Shown: piece after piece, positions 50,841 to 60,035 of the stretch
Position numbering within the stretch: the stretch's first letter is position 1
How the letters are laid out: the number at the start of each line of letters is the position of its first letter
NCBI GenBank assembly: GCA_043738425.1
Contig: JAYUGJ010000123.1
Location: forward strand, 12,325 to 76,324
DNA: 64,000 bases
Reading direction: 5' to 3'
Source: PBB1 sp043738425
GTDB lineage: Bacteria; Pseudomonadota; Gammaproteobacteria; Burkholderiales; Burkholderiaceae_C
Made by a program: the position numbers and the translations under genes
Notes under the pieces: model-generated
Told to the model about the DNA's origin: nothing
Database searches by the model: none
The model's input: only the letters and a program-made list of their open reading frames with translations

Positions 50841-53249
50841 ATGTCAACCAACGCTTTGGCGATTGCACTGGTCGTGCCGTTCGAAGATCTGCGCATGTCG
50901 GACGTTGAATCGGTCGGCGGCAAGAACGCCTCGCTCGGCGAAATGATCAGTCAGCTGTCGGCCACCGGCGTGCGTGTGCCTGGTGGTTTTGCCACCACGG
51001 CGCATGCGTTTCGCCAGTTCCTGGCGCATGACGGTTTGGCCACACGCATCGAGCAACGGCTGGCTACGCTGAACACCGACGATGTGCGTGCGCTGGCCGA
51101 AGCCGGCGCACAAATTCGCCAGTGGATCGAGACCACACCGTTCCCCGACGACTTGAATCACGCCATCGCAAGCCAGTTTGCGGTGTTGACTGCTGGCAAC
51201 TCCGGCGCATCGTTTGCGGTGCGCTCATCGGCCACCGCCGAGGACCTGCCCGATGCCAGCTTCGCGGGTCAGCAGGAAACGTTCTTGAATGTGGTCGGCA
51301 TCGACCAGGTGCTGCACAAAATGAAAGAGGTGTTCGCCAGCCTGTACAACGACCGCGCCATCAGCTACCGCGTGCACAAAGGCTTCGCGCACGCCGATGT
51401 GGCTTTATCGGCTGGCGTGCAGCGCATGGTGCGCAGTGACTTGGGCGCGGCCGGCGTGATGTTCACCATCGATACCGAAAGCGGCTTCAAGGACGTGGTA
51501 TTCATCACCTCGAGCTACGGCCTCGGCGAAACCGTGGTGCAGGGCGCGGTGAACCCGGATGAGTTCTATGTGCACAAGCCGACATTGGCGGCGGGCAAAC
51601 TGGCCATCATTCGGCGCAACTTGGGATCGAAGTTGATCAAGATGGAGTTTGCATCCGCAGCTGACCGTGCCGCATCAGGCAAGCTGGTGAACACAGTCGA
51701 CACCGCGCCCGAGCAGCGCAATCGCTACTCGCTGACCGATGCCGATGTGAGCGAGCTCGCACGCTACGCGCTCGTCATCGAAAAGCACTACGGCCGCGCG
51801 ATGGACATCGAGTGGGGCAAAGACGGCATCGACGGCAAGCTGTACATATTGCAGGCCCGACCCGAAACCGTGAAGAGCCAGCAACAAGGCAAGGTAGAGC
51901 AGCGCTATCGGCTGAAAAGCAGCGGCACCGTATTGGTGGAAGGCCGCGCTATCGGTCAAAAAATTGGCACTGGGCCAGTGCGCATCGTGCACAGCCTGGC
52001 TGATATGGACACGGTGCAACCGGGCGATGTGCTGGTCACCGACATGACCGATCCGAACTGGGAGCCGGTGATGAAACGCGCCAGCGCCATCGTCACCAAC
52101 CGCGGCGGGCGTACCTGCCACGCGGCCATCATCGCGCGCGAATTGGGCGTGCCTGCGGTGGTCGGTTGTGGCGACGCGACCGAGGTGCTGAAAGACGGCG
52201 CGTTGGTGACGGTGGTGTGCTCGGAAGGCGACACCGGCTTCATCTACGACGGCCTGCTGGAAACCGAGATCAGCGACGTGGTGCGCGGCGAGCTGCCGTA
52301 CTGCCCGATCAAGATCATGATGAATGTAGGCAACCCGCAGTTGGCATTCGACTTCTGCCAGATGCCCAACAGCGGCGTCGGCTTGGCGCGGCTGGAATTC
52401 ATCATCAACAACAACATCGGGGTGCACCCGAAAGCGATTCTTGACTACCCGAACATCGATCTCGATCTGAAAAAAGCGGTCGAGTCGGTGGCCCGCGGCC
52501 ACGCATCGCCACGCGCTTTTTATGTCGACAAACTGGTGGAAGGTATTGCCACCATCGCCGCCGCGTTTTGGCCGAAGCCGGTGATCGTGCGGCTCAGTGA
52601 TTTCAAGAGCAACGAATACCGCAAGCTGATCGGTGGCTCACGTTATGAGCCCGAAGAAGAAAACCCGATGCTCGGCTTTCGCGGCGCGTCACGCTATGTG
52701 AGTGAAGCGTTCGGCGAAGCGTTCGCGATGGAGTGCGAGGCACTGAAACGGGTACGCCTTGAAATGGGTTTGACCAATGTCGAAATCATGGTGCCGTTCG
52801 TGCGCACACTGGGCCAGGCCAAACGCGTGACCGAGATGCTCGCCGAACGTGGTTTGAAGCGCGCATCGGTCGGCGGCAGCGATGGTTTACGCATCATCAT
52901 GATGTGCGAAGTGCCGAGCAACGCGATATTGGCCGAGCAGTTTCTTGAGTACTTCGACGGCATGTCGATAGGCTCAAATGACCTGACGCAGCTCACGCTC
53001 GGCCTCGACCGCGACTCCGGAATGGAGATCCTGGCGCGTGACTTTGATGAGCGCGACCCGGCCGTCAAAGCCATGATTTCGCGCGCAATTGCCGCATGTC
53101 GTGCGGTGGGTAAATACATCGGCATCTGCGGCCAAGGCCCCAGCGACCACCCCGACTTCGCCGACTGGTTGGCCGCCGAAGGCATCGTGTCGATTTCGCT
53201 GAATCCCGATACGGTGGTGGAAACCTGGCAGCGGCTGGCGAAACGTTAG
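50841..53249 (+). CDS. ppsA: Phosphoenolpyruvate synthase
   Basis: Converts pyruvate, ATP and water to PEP, AMP and phosphate, allowing gluconeogenesis from lactate, pyruvate or propionate-derived carbon. The 802 residues have the N-terminal ATP-binding domain (VGGKNASLGEMI, AVRSSATAEDLPDASFAGQQ in outline), the phosphohistidine domain with TCHAAIIAREL around residue 426, and the C-terminal PEP barrel (IMVPFVRTLGQA, GLRIIMMCEVPSNAI, GSNDLTQLTLG). Length is normal. Divergent ppsR supplies its covalent regulation. Confidence 0.97.
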   Translation: MSTNALAIALVVPFEDLRMSDVESVGGKNASLGEMISQLSATGVRVPGGFATTAHAFRQFLAHDGLATRIEQRLATLNTDDVRALAEAGAQIRQWIETTPFPDDLNHAIASQFAVLTAGNSGASFAVRSSATAEDLPDASFAGQQETFLNVVGIDQVLHKMKEVFASLYNDRAISYRVHKGFAHADVALSAGVQRMVRSDLGAAGVMFTIDTESGFKDVVFITSSYGLGETVVQGAVNPDEFYVHKPTLAAGKLAIIRRNLGSKLIKMEFASAADRAASGKLVNTVDTAPEQRNRYSLTDADVSELARYALVIEKHYGRAMDIEWGKDGIDGKLYILQARPETVKSQQQGKVEQRYRLKSSGTVLVEGRAIGQKIGTGPVRIVHSLADMDTVQPGDVLVTDMTDPNWEPVMKRASAIVTNRGGRTCHAAIIARELGVPAVVGCGDATEVLKDGALVTVVCSEGDTGFIYDGLLETEISDVVRGELPYCPIKIMMNVGNPQLAFDFCQMPNSGVGLARLEFIINNNIGVHPKAILDYPNIDLDLKKAVESVARGHASPRAFYVDKLVEGIATIAAAFWPKPVIVRLSDFKSNEYRKLIGGSRYEPEEENPMLGFRGASRYVSEAFGEAFAMECEALKRVRLEMGLTNVEIMVPFVRTLGQAKRVTEMLAERGLKRASVGGSDGLRIIMMCEVPSNAILAEQFLEYFDGMSIGSNDLTQLTLGLDRDSGMEILARDFDERDPAVKAMISRAIAACRAVGKYIGICGQGPSDHPDFADWLAAEGIVSISLNPDTVVETWQRLAKR

Positions 53250-53323
53250 AACCGAGCCTTTAAGGGCTTGCCTGCAAAGGCTGCCGACCCAAACCCGGGC
53301 AGATCCGAGCGTGTCTCACGCCC

Positions 53324-53938
53324 TCAACCCGGCCGGTCGGGCCGCAGCTGCTGCAGTGCCTCCAGCTCGTCGGCGGTGTTGGCATTCGCGAACGCTGATT
53401 CGTCTTCAAACACCACCTGCACGCAGCCATGCAGCGCTGCAAAGTGCTCGACCTTGCGCTGACCGGTCTGCAGGAATGCGGCGAGGCTGGCCTTCACGCT
53501 GGTCGCCATCAAACAAAACACTGGCTGCAACTGCACGCCGGCTACGCCATGGGTTGCGGCCATCGCCATCGGCGCGTTGTGGGCGACCATGTCGGTCGCC
53601 AGGCGCGCAACCAAATCGGTTGGAAAGTGCGGCGTGTCGCACGGTACGGTGACCAGGTACGGCGTTTCGCAATGCGTGAGCCCGGCCAGAAATCCGGCGA
53701 GTGGGCCTGCGTAGTTGCGGGTTGCGTCGGGCCACACCGGCCCGCCGAACGATGCGTAGACATCGGTATGCCGATTGGCGTTGATCGACATATTGCCGAC
53801 CTGCGGTGACAAGCGTTGCCGTGCGTGCTGCACGAGCGGCCTGCCGAGATGGTTTTGCAAGCCCTTATCCAAGCCGCCCATTCGACTGCCGCGGCCACCG
53901 GCCAAAACCACACCGGTGATGCGATTGATGGGGATCAT
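53324..53938 (-). CDS. mobA: Molybdenum cofactor guanylyltransferase MobA
   Basis: Attaches GMP to molybdopterin to form the MGD cofactor. The 204-residue protein opens with the nucleotidyltransferase signature TGVVLAGGRGSRMGGLDKGL (residues 8-27), then the substrate motif RNYAGPLAGFLAGL and VTVPCDTPHFP with the metal-binding Asp. It lies 6 bases after moaA and is surely co-transcribed. MGD-type molybdoenzymes are thus expected in this organism. Confidence 0.95.
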   Translation of the reverse strand: MIPINRITGVVLAGGRGSRMGGLDKGLQNHLGRPLVQHARQRLSPQVGNMSINANRHTDVYASFGGPVWPDATRNYAGPLAGFLAGLTHCETPYLVTVPCDTPHFPTDLVARLATDMVAHNAPMAMAATHGVAGVQLQPVFCLMATSVKASLAAFLQTGQRKVEHFAALHGCVQVVFEDESAFANANTADELEALQQLRPDRPG

Positions 53939-53944
53939 CGACCG

Positions 53945-55075
53945 TCAGCCACCGATGTAATGCATCTCGACCCGAGGTGCGGCTGCATCGGCAGCCGACG
54001 CAGCGGCGTCGGCTGTCGAGCGCAACTCTGAGTACCGGTCGCCGCGCTGCTGCCACACCAACCCGATCGCGCTGGCGATTTGCGGGTCGCTGGCCCCACC
54101 GCGCAGCAGCGCGCGCAGATCGTGGCCGTGGCTGGCGAACAGACAGGTGAACAGCGTGCCTTCGGTCGACAGCCGCGCGCGGTTGCAGTGGCGACAAAAC
54201 GCTTGGGTGACGCTGGCGATGACGCCGATTTCGCCGCCGCCATCTGCATAGCGCCAGCGCTGTGCGGTTTCGCCGGGGTCGTTCGGCGGATGCATTTCCA
54301 GCGGGTACACCGCGTTGATCTGCGCAACGACATCGGCTGCGGGCAGCACCTCGTCCATGCGCCAGCCATTGGTGGCACCGACGTCCATGTATTCGATGAA
54401 GCGCAGCACCACCTTGGTGTTTTTAAAGTGCGCCGCCATGGCCAAAATTTCACCGTCGTTGACACCGCGCTTGACGACCATGTTGACTTTGATCGCGTCG
54501 AATCCCGCACGCCCGGCTGCCTCGATGCCGGCCAACACGTCGGTCACAGGAAAGTTCACATCGTTCATGCGCCGAAACACCGCGTCGTCCAGTGCATCGA
54601 GGCTCACCGTGATGCGCTGCAAACCGGCATCGCGCAACGCGTGCGCTTTTTTCGCCAGCAGCGATGCGTTGGTGGTCAGGGTCAGGTCTACAGCGCGTCC
54701 ATCGGGCGTGCGCAGCGCGGCCAGCATGCGAACCAAATCTTCCAGCCCTTTGCGCAGCAAAGGCTCGCCGCCGGTCAGCCGAATCTTGCGCACGCCGTGG
54801 CTTACGAACAGGCGTGCCAGTCGGGTGATTTCCTCGAAGCTGAGCAGCGCGCTGTGCGGCAAGAAGTCGTATCGGCTGTCGAATACTGCCTTCGGCATGC
54901 AGTAACTGCAGCGAAAGTTGCAGCGGTCGGTAACCGAGATGCGCAGGTCGCGCAACGGGCGCTGCAATGTGTCGATCAGCTTGCCGTTGGGTGCTTGCAG
55001 GCGCGCTGGAATCACCGGCGCGGCGGCTGCGTAGCGCAAGTCGGCCAGCGGGATGATTTTTATTCCGTCGCCCAT
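53945..55075 (-). CDS. moaA: GTP 3',8-cyclase MoaA
   Basis: A radical-SAM enzyme that begins molybdenum cofactor synthesis. The 376 residues show the N-terminal [4Fe-4S] motif CNFRCSYC (C52, C56, C59), GGEPLLRKGL, and the second cluster in CRHCNRARLSTEGTLFTC. The C-terminus ends YIGG, keeping the conserved Gly-Gly tail needed for activity, after an Ala-rich insertion (about residues 353-368). The N-terminus has about 40 extra residues before LRISVTDRCN. mobA follows immediately. Confidence 0.96.
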   Translation of the reverse strand: MGDGIKIIPLADLRYAAAAPVIPARLQAPNGKLIDTLQRPLRDLRISVTDRCNFRCSYCMPKAVFDSRYDFLPHSALLSFEEITRLARLFVSHGVRKIRLTGGEPLLRKGLEDLVRMLAALRTPDGRAVDLTLTTNASLLAKKAHALRDAGLQRITVSLDALDDAVFRRMNDVNFPVTDVLAGIEAAGRAGFDAIKVNMVVKRGVNDGEILAMAAHFKNTKVVLRFIEYMDVGATNGWRMDEVLPAADVVAQINAVYPLEMHPPNDPGETAQRWRYADGGGEIGVIASVTQAFCRHCNRARLSTEGTLFTCLFASHGHDLRALLRGGASDPQIASAIGLVWQQRGDRYSELRSTADAAASAADAAAPRVEMHYIGG

Positions 55076-55185
55076 CCGGCAATTGTGCCCGGCGGGCGTG
55101 TCGGCTCAGCTATGGCTGTGCGGTGCGCCTCGACCGGACGCACTTTGACGCGCCGCTTGGGCGCGCCCGAAAAACTCCCACGCTC

Positions 55186-55863
55186 TCAGGGCTTGGCGGT
55201 GGAGTCGACCGCTGCGGTGGCACGCCGCCCGCCAGTGAAGCGCTGGCTCCAGTAGGCAAAGCGCATGTCTTCGACCCGCACTGCACCGCCAGTGCGCGGC
55301 GAGTGGATAAATTTGCCTTCGCCGACATAAATGCCAACGTGCGAAAACGTGCGTTGCAGCGTGTTGAAAAACACCAGGTCACCGGGGCGCAAATCATCGC
55401 GCGGCACCTCGACCAAACCGGCTGCGCCGGCCTGGTCGTCAACCCGGCGGGGCAGCACCAGACCAATGCTCATCTCGAAAATCACCCGCGTAAAACCACT
55501 GCAATCAAAGCCGGTGTCGGCGGTGTTGCCGCCAAAGCGATACGGCACGCCGAGGAAGTTCATCGCGGTGATGACCATGTCAGACGCACTGTTGCGCACG
55601 CGCTCACGCAGCGTGGGCGCAGTCGGTGACGCCGAAGCCGACGTCGACGTTGCCGCCGGGGTTGCGCTGGCGGCCGGTGCCGCACGGCCGATCAAGCCGC
55701 GTTCCAGAAGCAACCGGGTGACGGCGTCGCCTTGGTCAGCCGGTTCGGCATGTGCCGTGCCGTGCGCGGTGGCCAGGCAAAGCACTGCCGCAGCGGTGCA
55801 CATCAACGCCTGCGGCGAGCGCGTGCGCCAAGGTAGTGCGCGGTGGGTTGACTGCAACAACAT
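55186..55863 (-). CDS. Secreted NlpC/P60 cell-wall peptidase
   Basis: A 225-residue exported cysteine peptidase of the C40 family. A signal peptide (MCTAAAVLCLATAHGTAHA) is preceded by a short basic region; an Ala/Ser/Thr linker leads to the NlpC/P60 domain. The catalytic triad is C121 (GFDCSGFTR), H175 (SHVGIYVG) and H187 (FIHSPRTGG). Such enzymes cleave peptidoglycan stem peptides. ATG 55863 is used rather than GTG 55872. The upstream region shared with acuI contains a 26-bp duplicated repeat array. The gene is on the same strand as moaA but 110 bases away. Confidence 0.92.
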   Translation of the reverse strand: MLLQSTHRALPWRTRSPQALMCTAAAVLCLATAHGTAHAEPADQGDAVTRLLLERGLIGRAAPAASATPAATSTSASASPTAPTLRERVRNSASDMVITAMNFLGVPYRFGGNTADTGFDCSGFTRVIFEMSIGLVLPRRVDDQAGAAGLVEVPRDDLRPGDLVFFNTLQRTFSHVGIYVGEGKFIHSPRTGGAVRVEDMRFAYWSQRFTGGRRATAAVDSTAKP

Positions 55864-55900
55864 GCGGCGCACGATATTCGACGCCGCGCGGCCGCGTCAA

Positions 55901-55952
55901 TCGCGCAAGTGCAAGTGCAAGTGCAATCGCGCAAGTGCAAGTGCAAGTGCAA
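55901..55952. repeat. Two 26-bp copies built from GCAAGT hexamers
   Basis: Each copy is TCGC followed by three GCAAGT units and GCAA; the two copies are exact and adjacent. The array lies in the 208-bp divergent region between the NlpC/P60 and acuI genes, about 40 bases before the former's start codon, where slippage could change promoter or leader spacing. Confidence 0.92.
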
Positions 55953-56071
55953 GCCAAAGTCAGACAGCCGACAGCATCTTGAGCGATGCTTAACCATCCG
56001 ATCGCCCGTGCCGGTATCGAGCACGCCAACTACTCAACGCAAACCAAACCAACCCAACCCAAACAGCCACC

Positions 56072-57052
56072 ATGTTCAATGCACTGTTGCTAGACAAATC
56101 AGATGCCGGATTCAGCGCGGCGGTGAAGTCGGTCGGCGAATCGCAGTTGCCAGCGGGTGACGTGTTGGCCCGCATCAGTCACTCGACGCTGAACTACAAA
56201 GACGGTTTGGCGATCACGCAGCGTGGGCCGGTGGTGCGCGCCTGGCCAATGGTGCCGGGTATCGATGGCACCGGCACGGTGCTCGAAAGCAGCCATCCGA
56301 ACTGGCGCGCGGGCGACCGGTTCATCCACAACGGCTGGGGCCTCGGTGAGACGCGTTGGGGTTGTCTGGCCGAACGTGCGCGGCTGCAGGGCGATTGGCT
56401 GGTCAACTTGCCCAGCGCGTTCACCGCGCGGCAGGCGATGGCCATTGGCACGGCCGGCTACACCGCGATGCTGTGTGTGCTGGCGCTCGAGCGTCACGGC
56501 GTGCAGCCCAGCGATGGCGAGGTGCTGGTCACCGGTGCCACTGGCGGGGTGGGCAGTGTGGCGACGATGCTGCTGGCCACGCTGGGCTACACGGTAGTGG
56601 CCGCCACCGGCAAATCACAAGAGGTCGATTACCTCAAGCGCCTGGGTGCCAGTGCGGTGGTCGACCGCGCCGAGTTGTCGGCACCCGGTAAACCGTTTCA
56701 AAAAGAACGCTGGTCTGCGGTGGTCGATGCGGTGGGCAGCCACACGCTGGCCAACGCGCTGGCGCAAACACGCTATGGCGGCGTAGTGGCGGCGTGCGGT
56801 TTGGCGCAGGGTTCGGACTTGGTCACCAGCGTGATGCCGTTCATCTTGCGCGGCGTGACGCTGGTCGGCGTGGAAAGCGTGGTGGTGCCATTGCCGCAGC
56901 GTGAGCTGGCTTGGGCGCGGCTTGCACGTGACATCGATGTGGCAACGTTGGAAACACTCGTTGAAGACATTGCACTGGCCGATTGCGTGGCCCGTGCCAG
57001 CGACCTGATCGACGGCAAAGTGCGTGGCCGTTTGGTCGTGTCGATGACTTGA
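56072..57052 (+). CDS. acuI: Acrylyl-CoA reductase (NADPH) AcuI
   Basis: A 326-residue medium-chain dehydrogenase/reductase of the YhdH/AcuI type. It lacks zinc-ligand patterns and has the NADPH-binding motif VTGATGGVGS at about 152-161, with FNALLLDKSDAGFSA at the start and NYKDGLAITQRGPVVR, both characteristic. The enzyme reduces toxic acryloyl-CoA to propionyl-CoA, protecting cells and serving DMSP and 3-hydroxypropionate metabolism. Its stop is 52 bases before prpE, so the product can feed propionyl-CoA metabolism together. Confidence 0.93.
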   Translation: MFNALLLDKSDAGFSAAVKSVGESQLPAGDVLARISHSTLNYKDGLAITQRGPVVRAWPMVPGIDGTGTVLESSHPNWRAGDRFIHNGWGLGETRWGCLAERARLQGDWLVNLPSAFTARQAMAIGTAGYTAMLCVLALERHGVQPSDGEVLVTGATGGVGSVATMLLATLGYTVVAATGKSQEVDYLKRLGASAVVDRAELSAPGKPFQKERWSAVVDAVGSHTLANALAQTRYGGVVAACGLAQGSDLVTSVMPFILRGVTLVGVESVVVPLPQRELAWARLARDIDVATLETLVEDIALADCVARASDLIDGKVRGRLVVSMT

Positions 57053-57104
57053 TTTGGGTTGGATCGAAGCCCGCGTTGTCGCGACAAAAAGTGGGAGCAA
57101 CCGC

Positions 57105-59006
57105 ATGACTGATTACGCCAGTTTTCACCGCCGCTCACTCGCCGATCGCGATGGGTTTTGGGCTGAACAAGCCGCGCTGATCGATTGGCACCGGCCGTTC
57201 GATCAAGTCTGTGATCACAGCAACCCGCCGTTTGCGCGCTGGTTCGTGGGCGGGCAAACCAACCTGTGCCACAACGCCGTCGACCGGCACCTGGTCACGC
57301 GCGCAGACCAGGCCGCACTGATTTACGAATCGACCGAAACCCTCCAGCAACGCAGCTACAGCTTTCGCGAATTGCATGCCGAAGTGCAGTGCATGGCGGC
57401 GGTGTTGTTGTCACTGGGCGTGGTGCAAGGCGATCGCGTGTTGATCTACATGCCGATGGTGCCGCAGGCGGTGTTTGCGATGCTGGCGTGTGCCCGCATC
57501 GGCGCGATCCATTCGGTGGTGTTCGGCGGCTTCGCCAGCGTCAGCCTGGCCAGCCGCATCGACGATGCACAGCCCACCGTCATCGTCAGCGCCGATGCTG
57601 GTAGCCGCGCTGGCAAGGTCCTGCCGTACAAACCGTTGTTGGATGAAGCGATACGGTTGGCTGCGCACCAATCCGCCCGGGTGCTGCTGGTCGATCGCGG
57701 CCTGAGTTCGATGAGCCTGGTGCCCGGCCGTGATGTGGATTACGCCACCCTGCGCGAACAGCACCTGGGCATCGCCGTGCCGTGTGTGTGGGTCGACTCC
57801 ACCCACCCGAGCTACACGCTGTACACCAGCGGCACCACCGGCAAGCCCAAAGGCGTGCAACGTGACACCGGCGGTTATGCGGTGGCGCTGGCGGCCAGCA
57901 TGAAACACATCTACTGCGGCAAGCCGGGCGAAACGTTTTTCTGCGGCAGCGACATCGGCTGGGTGGTGGGTCACAGCTACATCGTCTACGGCCCGTTGAT
58001 CCACGGCATGGCCACCATTCTTTATGAAGGTTTGCCGACCCGACCCGATGCGGGTGTGTGGTGGAGCTTGGTCGAAAAGTACCGGGTGTCGGTGATGTTC
58101 AGCTCGCCCACGGCGATTCGGGTGTTGAAAAAAGCCGATCCGAAATACCTTTCGCAATACGACTTGTCGTCCTTGCGCGCGTTGTTTTTGGCCGGCGAGC
58201 CGCTCGACGAGCCGACCTCGCAGTGGATTTCTGCGGCACTCGGCAAACCAGTCATCGACAACTACTGGCAAACCGAAACCGGCTGGCCGATATTGACGAT
58301 TGCACATGGTGTCGAGCCGTTGCCGGCCAAGTTGGGCAGTCCTGGCTTTGCGATGTACGGCTACGAGGTGAAAGTGATGGACGAGCTGACCGGGCTGGAG
58401 CTGATCCAGCCCGACCAAAAAGGCGTGCTGGTCATCAACGGTCCGCTGCCACCGGGCTGCATGCAAACCATCTGGCGCGACGACGCGCGGTTTGTCAAAA
58501 CCTACTGGAGCGGCGAGCCGCAGTGCCAGGTCTATAGCACTTTTGATTGGGGTCTGCGCGACGCTGATGGCTACTTCTTCATCTTGGGCCGCACCGACGA
58601 CGTGATCAATGTGGCCGGCCACCGGCTCGGCACGCGTGAGATCGAAGAAAGCATCTGCAGCCATTCGGCAGTGGCCGAAGTGGCGGTGGTCGGTGTCGCC
58701 GATGCGCTCAAGGGACAGGTAGCGATGGCGTTTGTCGTGCTGCGCGATGCCGCCTGCGCATCGAGTTCAGCCGACGCAGCCGCACTCGAGAGCGACATCA
58801 TGAAAGTGGTCGACCGGCAACTTGGCGCGGTGGCTCGGCCGGCCCGCGTGCGCTTTGTCGGTGCGCTGCCGAAAACCCGTTCCGGCAAGCTGTTGCGCCG
58901 CGCCATACAAGCCGTGTGCGAGCAGCGCGACCCCGGTGACCTGACCACCATCGACGACCCAACGGCGTTGCAACAAATCAAGGACGCGGTCGACCTGACG
59001 CCCTGA
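57105..59006 (+). CDS. prpE: Propionyl-CoA synthetase (propionate-CoA ligase)
   Basis: A 633-residue acyl-adenylate-forming enzyme that activates propionate. AMP-binding motif YTSGTTGKPKG is at about 239-249, with the later DIGWVVGHSYIVYGPL and NYWQTETGWPI blocks typical of PrpE, and the C-terminal catalytic lysine in PKTRSGKLLRR near residue 590. GGGAG at 57093-57097 supports ATG 57105; the frame is open upstream but not conserved. Downstream of acuI, it suggests that propionyl-CoA is formed both from propionate and from acryloyl-CoA. No methylcitrate cycle gene is in the window. Confidence 0.95.
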   Translation: MTDYASFHRRSLADRDGFWAEQAALIDWHRPFDQVCDHSNPPFARWFVGGQTNLCHNAVDRHLVTRADQAALIYESTETLQQRSYSFRELHAEVQCMAAVLLSLGVVQGDRVLIYMPMVPQAVFAMLACARIGAIHSVVFGGFASVSLASRIDDAQPTVIVSADAGSRAGKVLPYKPLLDEAIRLAAHQSARVLLVDRGLSSMSLVPGRDVDYATLREQHLGIAVPCVWVDSTHPSYTLYTSGTTGKPKGVQRDTGGYAVALAASMKHIYCGKPGETFFCGSDIGWVVGHSYIVYGPLIHGMATILYEGLPTRPDAGVWWSLVEKYRVSVMFSSPTAIRVLKKADPKYLSQYDLSSLRALFLAGEPLDEPTSQWISAALGKPVIDNYWQTETGWPILTIAHGVEPLPAKLGSPGFAMYGYEVKVMDELTGLELIQPDQKGVLVINGPLPPGCMQTIWRDDARFVKTYWSGEPQCQVYSTFDWGLRDADGYFFILGRTDDVINVAGHRLGTREIEESICSHSAVAEVAVVGVADALKGQVAMAFVVLRDAACASSSADAAALESDIMKVVDRQLGAVARPARVRFVGALPKTRSGKLLRRAIQAVCEQRDPGDLTTIDDPTALQQIKDAVDLTP

Positions 59007-59119
59007 AGGTGGCGCTCGCATGAGGTGGTGTGGCACCTGCTCGGCGCCCATCCAACGGGGGATGCGCTTTGGGCGCGCGGTTCGCACACTGCAGGCTTCT
59101 GAATTCCGGAGTCACCCGC

Positions 59120-59998
59120 ATGTACAGCCCGCCTTGTTTGATCTCACGCCGCCGTTTGTTGGCGAGTTTCGCGCTGCGTTTACCTGCTGCGGCATGGGCG
59201 ACGAATGCATGCGCCGCAGCGGACGCGACCGGCATTGCGTTGTTGTCGGAAGCGCCACCCGGCATCGACCCCGGCGGCTTCCTGGTCAGTGAAAAGTTCG
59301 ATGGTGTGCGCGCGTTGTGGGACGGCCGCGCGCTGCGCTTTCGGAGCGGCCGCTTGATCGCCGCGCCCGCGTGGTTCACCGACGCGTTGCCCGCCACGCC
59401 GCTGGACGGTGAGCTGTGGTCTGGCCGCGGCGCATTCGATGCGCTGTCGGGCACCGTGCGCCAGCGGGTGGCGAACGATGCACAGTGGCGCGCAGTGCGC
59501 TTGATGGCGTTTGACGCACCGGACCGCACCGGTGTGTTCGCTGACCGATTGCGGCACCTGAGTGAAGTCGTTCAACGCGCAGCGTCGCCGCAGCTGCTGG
59601 CGGTGACCCAGTCGACCGTGACAGATCACGCCGGGTTGCAGCGGTATCTGACCGAGGTGGTGGCCGCCGGTGGTGAAGGCCTGGTGCTGCGCCGCGCCAA
59701 TGCGATGTGGGCGGCAGGGCGCAACCACGATTTACTCAAACTCAAGCCGCTGCACGATGCCGAGGCGCAGGTGTTGGCACACGAAGCCGGCCATGGGCGG
59801 CTGACGGCGCTGATGGGCGCGTTACACGTGCGCACTGCGGATGGGAGCGAATTTCGCATCGGCACTGGATTCACCGACCGCGAGCGGCGCGATCCGCCGC
59901 CGCTCGGCAGCTGGATCACCTACACCCACCGCGGCTTCACCTCGACTGGTGTGCCGCGCTTTGCAAGCTACCTGCGTCGACGCGACGACGATGTGTGA
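59120..59998 (+). CDS. Exported ATP-dependent DNA ligase (LigE-like)
   Basis: A 292-residue ligase of the minimal ATP-dependent type. The adenylation motif SEKFDGVRALW contains catalytic K59; later motifs include PLDGELW (motif III), GGEGLVLRRA (motif IV) and LLKLKPL (motif V), and an OB-fold follows. The N-terminus reads LISRRRLLASFALRLPAAAWATNACAA in outline, with a twin-arginine-like SRRRLLASFA signal, so it is probably periplasmic, as reported for Lig E of Haemophilus and Neisseria. GGAG lies 9 bases before ATG 59120. A role in joining extracellular or incoming DNA is inferred. Confidence 0.9.
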   Translation: MYSPPCLISRRRLLASFALRLPAAAWATNACAAADATGIALLSEAPPGIDPGGFLVSEKFDGVRALWDGRALRFRSGRLIAAPAWFTDALPATPLDGELWSGRGAFDALSGTVRQRVANDAQWRAVRLMAFDAPDRTGVFADRLRHLSEVVQRAASPQLLAVTQSTVTDHAGLQRYLTEVVAAGGEGLVLRRANAMWAAGRNHDLLKLKPLHDAEAQVLAHEAGHGRLTALMGALHVRTADGSEFRIGTGFTDRERRDPPPLGSWITYTHRGFTSTGVPRFASYLRRRDDDV

Positions 59999-60035
59999 GC
60001 AGCGTCGATTCGTGCCCGTGCGGGCAGCGAGCAGG

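Noticed and set aside
53255..53282. Inverted repeat after ppsA as a terminator
   Set aside because: Seven-bp arms with a 14-base loop and no T run; too weak to call.
55901..55952. Possible CRISPR-like array
   Set aside because: Units are contiguous 6-bp and 26-bp repeats with no unique spacers and no cas genes nearby.
57411..58664. 417-codon minus-strand frame opposite prpE
   Set aside because: Mirror frame of a well-supported acyl-CoA synthetase; no family features.
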